64,000 nucleotides of DNA from Pseudorhodoplanes sp. (GTDB taxonomy: Bacteria > Pseudomonadota > Alphaproteobacteria > Rhizobiales > Xanthobacteraceae). The DNA lies in assembly GCA_022843165.1 (NCBI GenBank), contig JALHOD010000008.1:101198-165197 (forward strand), written 5' to 3'. This document shows, piece by piece, positions 52,242 to 60,785 of the stretch; the stretch's first letter is position 1; every line of letters starts with the position of its first letter. The notes under the pieces were generated by a model. It searched no databases. It was not told the origin of the DNA and was given only the letters and a program-made list of their open reading frames with translations. Position numbers and translations under genes: made by a program.

Positions 52242-53537
52242 ATGGACCAAGCTATCCGCAAGATCAGCGCTGAGGATATCAATCCGCGCCACAACTGGGG
52301 CCGCGCCCTGCCGTCACTTGGCATCATGGGCGTCGATTTCGAGGAGCGGGTCGATTACCGCCGTCTGCACAACTACCGGCTCGCCCGCGCCCGCCAGGCG
52401 CTGGAAAAATCCGACCTCGGGGCACTGCTGGTCTTCGACGTCAATAACATCCGCTACATCACCTCGACCAAGATCGGCGAATGGGAGCGCGACAAGCTCT
52501 CGCGCTGGGCGCTGCTGACCCGCACCAGTCCCGATCCGATCTTGTGGGATTTCGGCTCGGCGGCGGTGCACCACAAGCTGTATTCGCCTTGGCTGAAGCC
52601 GGAAAACTGCAAGGCCGGGCTTGTCGGCCTGCGCGGCACGGTGCACCCCGATTTCGGACTGATGAAACGCCACGCCGAGGAGATTGCGGCGCTTCTGCGT
52701 GAGGCGGGCGTCGCCGACATGCCGCTCGGTGTCGACATCATTGAGCCGCCGATGATGTTCCAGCTGGAGAAAGCCGGTCTCAAGATCGCAGACGGCCAGC
52801 AGGTCATGCTGGAAGCGCGCGAGATCAAGTCGACCGACGAGATCGCGCTGCTCAACCGCGCCGCCGCGATGGTTGACGGCGCCTACGACCTGATCAACGA
52901 GAAGCTCCGTCCCGGCGTGCGCGAGAACGACATCGTCGCCGAGGTCAACAAGTTTCTCTACACGCACGGCTCTGACGACGTGGAGGCGGTGAATGCGATT
53001 TCGGGCGAACGCTGCAACCCGCACCCGCACAATTTCACCGACCGCATGATCCGCCCCGGCGACCAGGCCTTCTTCGACATCCTGCAGGCGTTCATGGGTT
53101 ATCGCACCTGCTACTATCGCACCTTCAATGTCGTGCGGGCGACCGACTCGCAGCGTGATGCCTACAAGAAGGCGCGCGAATGGCTCGACAATGCGATGAT
53201 GCGCATCAAGCCGGGCGCATCCACCGCGCATATCGCCGAAGCCTTCCCGACCGCCGGCGAATTCGGATTCCCGGACGAAATGTCGGCCTTCGGTCTTCAG
53301 TTCGCGCATGGTCTTGGCCTCGCGCTGCACGAACGGCCCATCATCTCGCGCGTGGTGTCGATGGACCATCCGACCGAGATCAAGGAAGGCATGGTGTTCG
53401 CGATCGAGACTTATTGCCCGGCGACCGACGGCTATTCCGGCGCCCGCATCGAGGAAGAGGTCGTGGTCACCGACAAGGGTTGTAAGGTGATCTCGCTGTT
53501 CCCGGCGGAAGATTTGCCGATCTCGGCGAAGTACTGA
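52242..53537 (+). CDS. M24 (creatinase/aminopeptidase P-like) hydrolase with incomplete metal site (431 aa)
   Basis: A creatinase-type N-terminal domain (LLVFDVNNIRYITSTKIGEWE) is joined to the pita-bread catalytic fold. Of the five usual metal ligands, the first Asp (FFDI, Asp279), the His (FAHGLGL, His356) and both Glu (FAIETY, Glu389; ARIEEEV, about Glu404) remain. The second Asp, expected in a GYxxDxxRT segment, is gone (GYRTCYYRTF). Creatinase itself works without metal, and DMSP lyase DddP is a related non-peptidase, so C-N or C-S hydrolysis of a small molecule is more likely than peptide cleavage. First gene of the LacI-controlled operon. Confidence 0.8.
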   Translation: MDQAIRKISAEDINPRHNWGRALPSLGIMGVDFEERVDYRRLHNYRLARARQALEKSDLGALLVFDVNNIRYITSTKIGEWERDKLSRWALLTRTSPDPILWDFGSAAVHHKLYSPWLKPENCKAGLVGLRGTVHPDFGLMKRHAEEIAALLREAGVADMPLGVDIIEPPMMFQLEKAGLKIADGQQVMLEAREIKSTDEIALLNRAAAMVDGAYDLINEKLRPGVRENDIVAEVNKFLYTHGSDDVEAVNAISGERCNPHPHNFTDRMIRPGDQAFFDILQAFMGYRTCYYRTFNVVRATDSQRDAYKKAREWLDNAMMRIKPGASTAHIAEAFPTAGEFGFPDEMSAFGLQFAHGLGLALHERPIISRVVSMDHPTEIKEGMVFAIETYCPATDGYSGARIEEEVVVTDKGCKVISLFPAEDLPISAKY

Positions 53538-53566
53538 TTCAGCCATCAACCGGACACATCCAATCC

Positions 53567-53594
53567 GGCCCGGCGTTGTCGAACGCTGCGGGCC
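53567..53594 (+). other. imperfect hairpin between the M24 gene and the dehydrogenase gene
   Basis: GGCCCGGCGTT and AACGCTGCGGGCC pair with a small bulge around a GTCG loop. No T run follows; it may be an mRNA-processing or stability element within the operon. Confidence 0.35.
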
Positions 53595-53616
53595 AGTCGA
53601 ATGAAGGAGTTTGTGA

Positions 53617-54573
53617 ATGACAGCGAATGCGCAACGTCTGGGCTGGATCGGCATGGGCCGCATGGGCTCCGCAATGGCGGAGCTGCTTGTGAAGGCGGGC
53701 TATGACCTCTCGGTCTGGAACCGCACGCGCTCCAAGGCCGAGCCGCTCGCTGCCAAGGGCGCGAAGATCGTCGACAAGCCGTCGGATCTTGCGGATGTGG
53801 ACGTGCTGTTCACCATCGTCTCGACCGGCAAGGATCTGGAGCAGGTCTATTTCGGCAAGGACGGCGTGCTGAGCGGCAGCAAGTCTCCGAAAATTCTCGT
53901 GGATTCCTCCACCATTGCGGTCGAGGAATCGGTCGAGTTGCGCAAGCGGTTGAAGGAGCGCGGATCGGACTTCATCGCCGCGCCCGTCAGCGGCAATGCC
54001 AAGGTCATCAAGGCCAAGAAGCTGTCGTCGGTGGTGTCCGGTCCGGAAGCCGCGTTCAAGACCGTCGAACCGTACATCAAGACCTTTGCGCCGCAGGGCG
54101 TGTCCTATGTGGGCGATGGCGAACTCGCCCGCGTCTGCAAGATCGCCCACAATGTCATGCTCGGCGTCGTGATCGAGAACCTGATCGAGATCACGCTGCT
54201 TGCCAACAAGATGGGCGTGCCGCGCCACGCCTTCCTGGCGTTCATGAACAATGGCGTCATGGGCTCGATGTTCACGAAGTACAAGTCGCCGGCTCTGGTC
54301 AATCTCGACTGGACCACGACCTTCACCCCGGAATTGCTGCGCAAGGATCTCGACCTTGGTCTCGAGCTCGGCCGCGAATATGATGTGCCGATGCCGGTGA
54401 CGGCGGCAACCAGGGAGGTTCTTCAGCAGCATATCGGAAAGGCGCTGTCCCAGCCGAATTCCGAGGCGGTTCTCGCTGAAGACTTTGCCAAGATGGCGGA
54501 AACCATGGCGGAACTGTCCGGCATGAAACTCGAGAGCGAAAAGCAGAACGTTCCCACGGGTCTCGAAAACTGA
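53617..54573 (+). CDS. beta-hydroxyacid dehydrogenase, 3-hydroxyisobutyrate dehydrogenase family (318 aa)
   Basis: The N-terminal Rossmann motif LGWIGMGRMGSAMAELL, the substrate loop DFIAAPVSGNAKV (family: D-APVSGG) and the catalytic Lys in CKIAHNVMLGVV are all in place. The loop residue change from GG to GN, and a basic insertion after it, suggest an unusual substrate. Members oxidise 3-hydroxyisobutyrate, tartronate semialdehyde, 2-hydroxymethylglutarate or similar. AAGGAG lies before the ATG. Second gene of the LacI-controlled operon. Confidence 0.9.
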   Translation: MTANAQRLGWIGMGRMGSAMAELLVKAGYDLSVWNRTRSKAEPLAAKGAKIVDKPSDLADVDVLFTIVSTGKDLEQVYFGKDGVLSGSKSPKILVDSSTIAVEESVELRKRLKERGSDFIAAPVSGNAKVIKAKKLSSVVSGPEAAFKTVEPYIKTFAPQGVSYVGDGELARVCKIAHNVMLGVVIENLIEITLLANKMGVPRHAFLAFMNNGVMGSMFTKYKSPALVNLDWTTTFTPELLRKDLDLGLELGREYDVPMPVTAATREVLQQHIGKALSQPNSEAVLAEDFAKMAETMAELSGMKLESEKQNVPTGLEN

Positions 54574-54601
54574 TCGTCCAGGCCACTCGCGCGAGTTCAT
54601 C

Positions 54602-55624
54602 ATGAAACCTTCCAAACAATCGACGGCCGCCGGTCTGAACGACGACATCGGCGAGGCCAAGCGCCTCGCCCTGTACCGGTCGCAGGTCCGCCTGCGCGAC
54701 GCCGAACAGCGGGCCTTTGATTTGTTTCTGCAAAACCTCGTCAAAGGCACCAGCCATCTGTCGCTCGGACAGGAAGCGATCGCCGCCGGTTTTGCGGAGG
54801 CGATGGAGAAGGGTGATCTGTCCTTCTGCACCTATCGCGGCCACGCTCATACGCTGGCGCGCGGCGTTTCGGTCGAGAAGGTGCTGGGCGAACTGATGCA
54901 GCGCGACAACGGCCTGATGCGCGGCAAGGGCGGTTCCATGCATCTGACATCGGAAGAGCACGGGGTCATGGGATGCTATGCGATCATCGGCGCGCACCTT
55001 CCGATCGCGTGCGGCGCGGCCTGGCGCGCGCAATACAAGGGCCACAAGGACGTGTCGGTTGCCTTCTTCGGCGATGGCACCACCAATATCGGCGCTTTCC
55101 ACGAGGCGTTGAATTTCGCCGCCGTCTGGAAACTGCCGGTGGTTTTCGTCTGCGAGAACAATCTCTACATGGAATATACGCCGATCGGCGATGTGACGGC
55201 GGTTCCGCAGCCCGCGGCGGATCGCGCATCGGCTTATGGACTGGAGCGCATTCTGATCGACGGCAATGACGCCGATATCGTGTACCGCACCGCGCAGAAG
55301 GCCTTTGCCAAGGCGAGGGCGGGTGAGGGGCCGTCGCTGATCGAGTGTCTCACCTATCGTCACAGCGGCCACTCGCGCGCCGACCCGGCCAAGTACCGGC
55401 CCGAAGGCGAGCTGGAAAAGTGGAAAGAGCACGATCCGGTCAAGCTCTACCGCGAGCGCCTGAAACAGTTCGGCGTCAAGGAAGACGTGATCGCAAAGAT
55501 CGAATCCGACATTCGCCGCGAGGTGGATGAGGCGACCGAGGCCTGCAAGGCCGCGCCGCTGCCGCCGGCCGAGATTTTGACGACGGATGTATATGCCGAT
55601 GGAGGCTGGGCATGGCGGAACTGA
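54602..55624 (+). CDS. thiamine-diphosphate-dependent 2-oxoacid dehydrogenase E1 alpha (AcoA/PdhA-like), 340 aa
   Basis: TPP-binding signature FFGDGTTNIGAFHEALNFAAV...FVCENN (GDG to NN, about 155-185) and GGSMHLTSEEHGVMGCYAIIGAH identify an E1 alpha of the pyruvate/acetoin/branched-chain type. HSRADPAKYRPEGE is the phosphorylation-loop region. With E1 beta and E2 it should oxidatively decarboxylate (or cleave) a 2-oxo or acetoin-like compound to an acyl-CoA. It overlaps the E1 beta gene by 13 bases. Confidence 0.92.
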   Translation: MKPSKQSTAAGLNDDIGEAKRLALYRSQVRLRDAEQRAFDLFLQNLVKGTSHLSLGQEAIAAGFAEAMEKGDLSFCTYRGHAHTLARGVSVEKVLGELMQRDNGLMRGKGGSMHLTSEEHGVMGCYAIIGAHLPIACGAAWRAQYKGHKDVSVAFFGDGTTNIGAFHEALNFAAVWKLPVVFVCENNLYMEYTPIGDVTAVPQPAADRASAYGLERILIDGNDADIVYRTAQKAFAKARAGEGPSLIECLTYRHSGHSRADPAKYRPEGELEKWKEHDPVKLYRERLKQFGVKEDVIAKIESDIRREVDEATEACKAAPLPPAEILTTDVYADGGWAWRN

Positions 55625-56592
55625 CCTACCGCGACGCCGTGGCGCGCGGCATCGCCCAGGAAATGACCCGCGATCCGGACGTTGTCTTTCTGGGCGAAGA
55701 CGTGGCGAAAGCCGGCGGCGTGTTCAAGGCGACGGTCGGGCTCTACGAGCAGTTCGGCCCGCTGCGCGTGCGGGACACCCCGATCTCGGAACAGGCCATC
55801 CTTGGCGCTGCGATGGGGGCGGCGATGACCGGCCTCAAGCCGATCGCCGAAATCATGTTCTCGGACTTCATCGCGGTCTGTTTCGACTATATCGCGAACG
55901 AATTTCCAAAAAGCCGTTACATGTCGAACGGGCAGACCAAGTGTCCGCTGGTGGTGCGTACGGGTAACGGCGCGGGTTCGCGGTTCGGCGCGCAGCACAG
56001 CCAGTCGGTCGAGAACTGGTGCATGATGATCCCCGGTCTGAAGGTGGTCGCGCCGTCTTCTCCGGTCGATGTGATCGGCTTGCTGGCCGCCGCCGTGCGC
56101 GACCCGGATCCGGTGATCTTCTTCGAGCACAAGTCGCTTTACGCCACCAAGGGCGAAGTTCCGGACGGGGAGATCGTCGATAGGCTTGGCACGGCAAAGA
56201 TTTTGCGGCCGGGAAAGGACGCCACCATCATCGCCCTCGCATTGATGGTTCCGCGGGCGCTGGAGGCGGCCGATATCCTGCATCGCGAACACGGCATCGA
56301 CGCGGAAGTGGTCGATGTGCGCTCGCTGGTGCCGCTCGATACCCAAACAATCCTGAATTCGGTCGGCCGCACGCACCGGCTGTTCACGGTCGAGGAGAAT
56401 CCGCGGCTGTGCGGCTGGGGCGCGGAGATCGTGTCGATCGTGGCGGACGAAGCCTTCTATGATCTCGATGGTCCGCCCGTGCGCATCACTACGCCGCATA
56501 TTCCGCTGCCGGCCAATGATTTCCTGGAAGACATGGTGCTGCCGACGGTCAATCGCATCGTCGAGACGGTGAAGCGGTCGCTGGGGAGTTGA
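55612..56592 (+). CDS. 2-oxoacid dehydrogenase E1 beta (AcoB/PdhB-like), 326 aa
   Basis: The transketolase pyrimidine-binding domain begins LTYRDAVARGIAQEMTRDPD, with VFLGEDVAKAGG and TPISEQAILGAAMGAAMTGL, followed by a C-terminal domain with VEENPRLCGWGAEIVS. It forms the alpha2beta2 E1 with the preceding gene's product; the genes overlap by 13 bases. A cluster of palindromic repeats separates it from the aldehyde dehydrogenase gene. Confidence 0.93.
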   Translation: MAELTYRDAVARGIAQEMTRDPDVVFLGEDVAKAGGVFKATVGLYEQFGPLRVRDTPISEQAILGAAMGAAMTGLKPIAEIMFSDFIAVCFDYIANEFPKSRYMSNGQTKCPLVVRTGNGAGSRFGAQHSQSVENWCMMIPGLKVVAPSSPVDVIGLLAAAVRDPDPVIFFEHKSLYATKGEVPDGEIVDRLGTAKILRPGKDATIIALALMVPRALEAADILHREHGIDAEVVDVRSLVPLDTQTILNSVGRTHRLFTVEENPRLCGWGAEIVSIVADEAFYDLDGPPVRITTPHIPLPANDFLEDMVLPTVNRIVETVKRSLGS

Positions 56593-56602
56593 TTTTCTCG
56601 TC

Positions 56603-56700
56603 ATCACCGGGCCGCCGCGAAGCGGCGAGACCCGGTGATCCCGATCAGATGGGCACGGCCGTGCCCGCCTAAGCGAGATGGCCGGGAGAAGCCCCGCCAT
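56603..56700. repeat. cluster of palindromic (REP-like) repeats inside the operon
   Basis: Three dyads in about 100 bases: a stem ATCACCGGG (56603-56611) with CCCGGTGAT (56631-56639) enclosing a second stem CGCCGC-gaa-GCGGCG (56613-56627); the exact palindrome GGGCACGGCCGTGCCC (56651-56666); and ATGGCCGGG...CCCCGCCAT with one mismatch (56678-56700). Such elements are common between genes in Bradyrhizobium-type genomes and may stabilise or trim the upstream mRNA. Confidence 0.75.
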
Positions 56701-56725
56701 GACGCAGAGACAAAAGGAATACGCC

Positions 56726-58177
56726 ATGTACGACAATCTGCTCGCAAACGTTCCGACCGACCTGTGGATCGGCGGCAAATGGCGCAAGTCGTCGGACGGC
56801 GCGCGTTTCGATGTGATTGATCCGGCCACCGAGAACAAGATCGCCTCGGTCGCCAGCGCGACCGTCGAGGATGCCAGGGCGGCTGTCGATGCGGCGGAGG
56901 CCGCTGCGGCCGGCTGGGCTGGGAAAAAGCCGCGCGAACGCGCCGAAATCCTGCGCAAGGCCTATGAACTGATCATGCGCGACGCCGAACGCCTGGCGAA
57001 GCTGATCACGCTGGAAAACGGCAAGGCCTTGCCGGATTCGCGCGGCGAGGTGGCCTATTCCGCCGAATTCTTCCGGTGGTTCGCGGAAGAAGCGGTGCGC
57101 AACATCGGGCAGGTCTCGACCGCCCCATCCTCGGGCGCGCGCATTCTGGTGCAGCACAAGCCGGCCGGCGTCGCTGTGCTGGTGACGCCATGGAATTTCC
57201 CGGCCGCGATGGCGACCCGCAAGATCGGCCCGGCACTGGCCGCCGGCTGCACGGTGGTGCTGAAGCCGGCCTCCGACACGCCGCTCACCATGCTGGCGCT
57301 GATGCCCATTCTGGAAGAGGCGGGCGTGCCGGCAGGTGTCGTCAACGTCATCCCCTCGCGTTCCTCCGGCAAGGTGGTCAGCGAAATGCTGCACGACATG
57401 CGGGTGCGGGTGGTCTCCTTCACCGGCTCCACAGAGGTCGGCCGCAAATTGCTGCATGAAGCCGCCGACAATATCGTGCGGCCGGCCATGGAACTTGGCG
57501 GCAATGCACCGTTTTTGGTGTTCGAGGATGCCGATATCGACGCCGCGATCGAAGGCGCGATGGTCGCCAAGATGCGCAATATGGGCGAGGCCTGCACGGC
57601 GGCCAACCGTTTCTACGTGCATGAAAAGGTGCATGACGACTTCGCAAAAAAGCTGACCGCCAAGATGGCCGGCCTCAAGATGGGCAACGGCCTCGACGAA
57701 GGCGTGATGCTCGGGCCGCTGGTGAACAAGGAAGGCCGCGACAAGGTGATCGAACTGGTGGACGACGCGGTGTCCAAGGGTGCGAAAGTGCTGACCGGCG
57801 GCAAGACCCCGGACGGCAAGGGATTCTTCTATCCTGCCACGGTGCTCACCAATGTCTCCGACGATTCCAAGATGCTGAACGAGGAAATCTTCGGACCCGT
57901 GGCGTCGATCCAGACCTTCAAGACCGAAGAGGAGGCGATCAGGCGCGCCAACGACACCGAATATGGTCTGGTGGCCTATCTCTACACCAAGGACATGGCG
58001 CGCGGCCTGCGCGTGTCCGAGAAGCTCGATTTCGGCATGATCGGCCTCAATCGCGGTCTGGTCTCCGACCCGGCCGCGCCGTTTGGCGGCATGAAGCAGT
58101 CCGGCCTCGGCCGCGAAGGCGGGCATGAGGGCTTGATGGAGTTCCTCGAGACGCAGTACGTCTCGGTGAACTGGTAA
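56726..58177 (+). CDS. NAD(P)-dependent aldehyde dehydrogenase, succinate-semialdehyde dehydrogenase type (483 aa)
   Basis: The catalytic Cys290 in NMGEACTAANRF, Glu256 in MELGGNAPFLVF and Asn157 in TPWNFPAAM are all present, with SFTGSTEVGRKL as cofactor-binding strand; length and motifs fit the GabD subgroup. The ATG at 56726 has AAAAGGA 7 bases upstream; an in-frame ATG 48 bases earlier lies in the repeat cluster and is rejected. It would oxidise a semialdehyde made by the operon's other enzymes. Confidence 0.92.
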   Translation: MYDNLLANVPTDLWIGGKWRKSSDGARFDVIDPATENKIASVASATVEDARAAVDAAEAAAAGWAGKKPRERAEILRKAYELIMRDAERLAKLITLENGKALPDSRGEVAYSAEFFRWFAEEAVRNIGQVSTAPSSGARILVQHKPAGVAVLVTPWNFPAAMATRKIGPALAAGCTVVLKPASDTPLTMLALMPILEEAGVPAGVVNVIPSRSSGKVVSEMLHDMRVRVVSFTGSTEVGRKLLHEAADNIVRPAMELGGNAPFLVFEDADIDAAIEGAMVAKMRNMGEACTAANRFYVHEKVHDDFAKKLTAKMAGLKMGNGLDEGVMLGPLVNKEGRDKVIELVDDAVSKGAKVLTGGKTPDGKGFFYPATVLTNVSDDSKMLNEEIFGPVASIQTFKTEEEAIRRANDTEYGLVAYLYTKDMARGLRVSEKLDFGMIGLNRGLVSDPAAPFGGMKQSGLGREGGHEGLMEFLETQYVSVNW

Positions 58178-58197
58178 GAGCCGGAGCGGGGAACAGC

Positions 58198-59520
58198 ATG
58201 GACGTCCTGATGCCGCAGCTCGGTGAGACCGTCACCGAGGGCAAGATCAGCAAGTGGTTCAAATCGGCCGGCGACGTCATCAAGCCTGGTGACAATCTGT
58301 TCGAGATCGAAACCGACAAGGTGTCGATGGAGGTGCCGGCGATTTCGGCCGGCGTGCTGACGGAAATCCGCGTTGCGATCGGCGAAATCGCTTTGGTCGG
58401 TGCGGTTGTCGCGGTGATCGCCGATGCCGGCGGCGCGACGGCGAATGCGCCTGCTGCCGCACCTGCAACGGTGCCTGCTGCACCGGCCCCGGCGAAATCT
58501 GCGCCTGCACCCGTCGCTGCGGCACCTGCTGCTGCAACATTCCAGCCGACCAGGCCCACAACGTCGATGGATCCCTATCGTGAAGTGCGGACTCCCGAGC
58601 GCAATTTCGGCCCCGCCCGGCAGGGCGGCGTGTCCGTGACGCCGCTGGCGCGGCGTCTCGCCGGCGAGAACAGCATCGACCTCTCGCGCATCAAGGGATC
58701 CGGCCCGCATGGCCGGATCGTGGCGAGCGACGTGGAAAGCGCCATCGGGCAATCGCGCGGCGGCGCCATGGCGTCGGGGCCGAGCCTGTCCGAGGTCAGG
58801 TCGATCTATTCCGGAACGGACTACACCGAAATCCCGCTCGACGGCATGCGCAAGACCATCGCAACCCGCCTGACGCAATCCAAGCAGACGGTGCCGCATT
58901 TCTATCTGACCGCGGACGTCGCGATCGACCAGCTGCTGACTGTGCGCAAGGAGGCGAATGCCGCCGCGCCGGTCAAGGACGGCGTGCCGGCCTACCGAAT
59001 TTCGGTCAACGATTTCATCATCAAGGCGCTGGCGCTGGCGCTGCAGCGCGTACCGGCGGCGAACGCGGTCTGGGCGGAGGATCGCATCCTGCGCTTCCGG
59101 CATTCCGATATCGGCGTGGCGGTCGCGCTGGAGGACGGCTTGCTCACGCCGGTGATCCGCCATGCCGATACCAAATCGCTGGGTGCGCTCTCGACCGAGA
59201 TGCGCGATCTGGCCTCGCGCGCGCGCGACAAGAAGCTCAAGCCCGCCGAATATCAGGGGGGCGTATCGGCGGTGTCCAATCTCGGGATGTACGGCGTGCG
59301 GGAATTCGCCGCCATCATCAATCCTCCGCAATCCACGATCCTGGCGGTCGGCGAAGCCCGCCGTGCGCCGGTGGAAGCGCCGGACGGCACGGTGAAGTTC
59401 CAGAGCCAGATGTCGCTCACGCTGTCCTGCGATCACCGTGTCGTTGACGGCGCGGTCGGTGCCGAAGTGCTCAAGGCGATCAAGGGCTATCTAGAAAATC
59501 CAGTCACCATGCTGGTGTGA
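58198..59520 (+). CDS. dihydrolipoamide acyltransferase, E2 component (440 aa)
   Basis: An N-terminal lipoyl domain with the modified Lys41 in ETDKVSMEVPA is followed by an Ala/Pro-rich flexible linker (about 82-120), a peripheral-subunit-binding domain (TPLARRLAGENSIDLSRIKGSGPHGRI, about 150-177), and the catalytic domain ending in SCDHRVVDGAVGAE (His413, Asp417). It transfers the acyl group from E1 to CoA. It ends the operon. No lipoamide dehydrogenase (E3) gene follows, so E3 must be supplied from elsewhere. Confidence 0.94.
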   Translation: MDVLMPQLGETVTEGKISKWFKSAGDVIKPGDNLFEIETDKVSMEVPAISAGVLTEIRVAIGEIALVGAVVAVIADAGGATANAPAAAPATVPAAPAPAKSAPAPVAAAPAAATFQPTRPTTSMDPYREVRTPERNFGPARQGGVSVTPLARRLAGENSIDLSRIKGSGPHGRIVASDVESAIGQSRGGAMASGPSLSEVRSIYSGTDYTEIPLDGMRKTIATRLTQSKQTVPHFYLTADVAIDQLLTVRKEANAAAPVKDGVPAYRISVNDFIIKALALALQRVPAANAVWAEDRILRFRHSDIGVAVALEDGLLTPVIRHADTKSLGALSTEMRDLASRARDKKLKPAEYQGGVSAVSNLGMYGVREFAAIINPPQSTILAVGEARRAPVEAPDGTVKFQSQMSLTLSCDHRVVDGAVGAEVLKAIKGYLENPVTMLV

Positions 59521-59615
59521 CGGCGTCGTTTCATCAATAGCCAACGCTCCGCCGCCCGTATTCTTTGAGGGGGCCGGGTGCCGCCCGTCTCCTGTTTCCA
59601 TTTCCGCACGGAAAA

Positions 59616-59772
59616 TGGAGCGCCGGAGGGCGCCAGGGTGCGTGGCGCACGCACCCTTGGCGGGCATTGACGCAGCCCGCCGCGCGCCCACGGCCCGTTC
59701 CGGTTACCCGGAGGGACCGCTTCGGGGCGCGCGAGCCCAATGACGCTGGGCCCGGCGCCCTCCGGCGCTCCA
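59616..59772. repeat. large multi-branched palindromic element
   Basis: Two exact 19-base inverted arms (59616-59634 and 59754-59772) close a 119-base interior that itself holds several hairpins: 59636-59656 (9-bp stem, 3-base loop), 59659-59681 (7-bp stem), 59681-59689 with 59725-59733 (9 bp) enclosing 59699-59703/59708-59712, and 59735-59739/59747-59751. The result is cloverleaf-like. It fills most of the 352-base gap after the E2 gene, where I see no gene. It may be a repeat family member, a structured RNA, or a strong bidirectional terminator. Confidence 0.7.
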
Positions 59773-59872
59773 CGACATCGCGACGGGGACACATGTTTCC
59801 CCGTTACGACCTGTTTTGACTATATTCCTATTTTGTCCGGCCGTCAAGCGTAGGATCGGCCCCGCGCGGCCG

Positions 59873-60724
59873 CTATTCCGGCGGCTGCGGCCGCAGCCAT
59901 TGTCGCGCCCGCACCGTCCTGAACAATTCGTAGTCGACATGCGGCAGGATCAGGGTCTGGAAGGCATATTCGAACTGCGCGTATTCGGTGGCGCAGCCGG
60001 CCGCGCGCTCGGCCGGAAGCTGTCCGATGGAGACGGCATTCGCGAATAGCTCCGGATCGCGCCCATAGGCCATGCAGATCAAGTTGAAATAGCGCTGTCC
60101 GGCATGACTATGCACGCCGGCATAATCTTTCAGTTGCAGGGTCTCCGCCATCGCGGCGGTGGCTTCCTTGCGCGCCAGATGGGCGATGCCGCGCATCAGC
60201 GTGCGCGTTTCCTCTTTCGATAATTGCAGCAGGATGTAGGCGGAGAACAGGTCGGCGGCGTCTTCCTCCCGTCCGACCAAGGGAATGCGAAGCATGTCGA
60301 AGACGGCATGCCCGGTTTCGTGCAGGAAGACGTCGAAGGTGGGGCCGAGCGCGGCGTCCTCCGGCGCCAGGCCGCCGGGCGTGGCGCCCCTGGGAAGATT
60401 GTCGTAGATGAAGGCCAGATATTCGTAGCAGACGCGGACGACGGCATCTTCGTAATACGCGTTGACCTTGCCGTTGCAGCCCTCGACCTTGAGCAGCAGA
60501 TCGCGCGGAAACCGGAACGGACTGAGGAATTCCCCGAGCCGTTCCAGCACGCGCTGCTGTTTCAGGTTGTCATAAATCTGTTGATGCGCGGGATTGGCCG
60601 GGTCACCGTATTCGGTGCGGACGCGATTCGGCATGGCATCGGTCTGAGCCGGAGCGCCGGCCGGCAGGATGGCCAGCATCAGGACAGCCAATCCGGTCTT
60701 TATATGCCTGTGCCGTGCGGCCAT
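59873..60724 (-). CDS. secreted DUF4344-type putative zinc metallopeptidase (283 aa)
   Basis: The signal peptide (HIKTGLAVLMLAILPAGAPAQ) is followed by a domain with CNGKVNAYYEDAVVRVCYEYL and the zinc motif FLHETGHAVFDML (HExxH, His135, Glu136, His139), followed by EEDAADLFSAYIL, which may supply the third ligand. This layout is that of DUF4344 metallopeptidases. The ATG at 60724 is chosen for the signal peptide and the GGAG 5 bases upstream; an upstream in-frame extension of 21 codons is unlikely. Confidence 0.82.
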   Translation of the reverse strand: MAARHRHIKTGLAVLMLAILPAGAPAQTDAMPNRVRTEYGDPANPAHQQIYDNLKQQRVLERLGEFLSPFRFPRDLLLKVEGCNGKVNAYYEDAVVRVCYEYLAFIYDNLPRGATPGGLAPEDAALGPTFDVFLHETGHAVFDMLRIPLVGREEDAADLFSAYILLQLSKEETRTLMRGIAHLARKEATAAMAETLQLKDYAGVHSHAGQRYFNLICMAYGRDPELFANAVSIGQLPAERAAGCATEYAQFEYAFQTLILPHVDYELFRTVRARQWLRPQPPE

Positions 60725-60785
60725 GATGGCTCCGTTTGTGGCGGCGACGGCATGCGACACCAAATGGGCGGATAAAAGGCGGCGC

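Noticed and set aside
52242..53537. DMSP lyase DddP for the M24-family protein
   Set aside because: The N-terminal creatinase-like segment is similar, but two of the Asp ligands known for DddP are not conserved and no DMSP genes lie nearby.
59616..59772. A simple rho-independent terminator after the E2 gene
   Set aside because: There is no T run and the structure is far larger than needed, so it is reported as a structured repeat instead.
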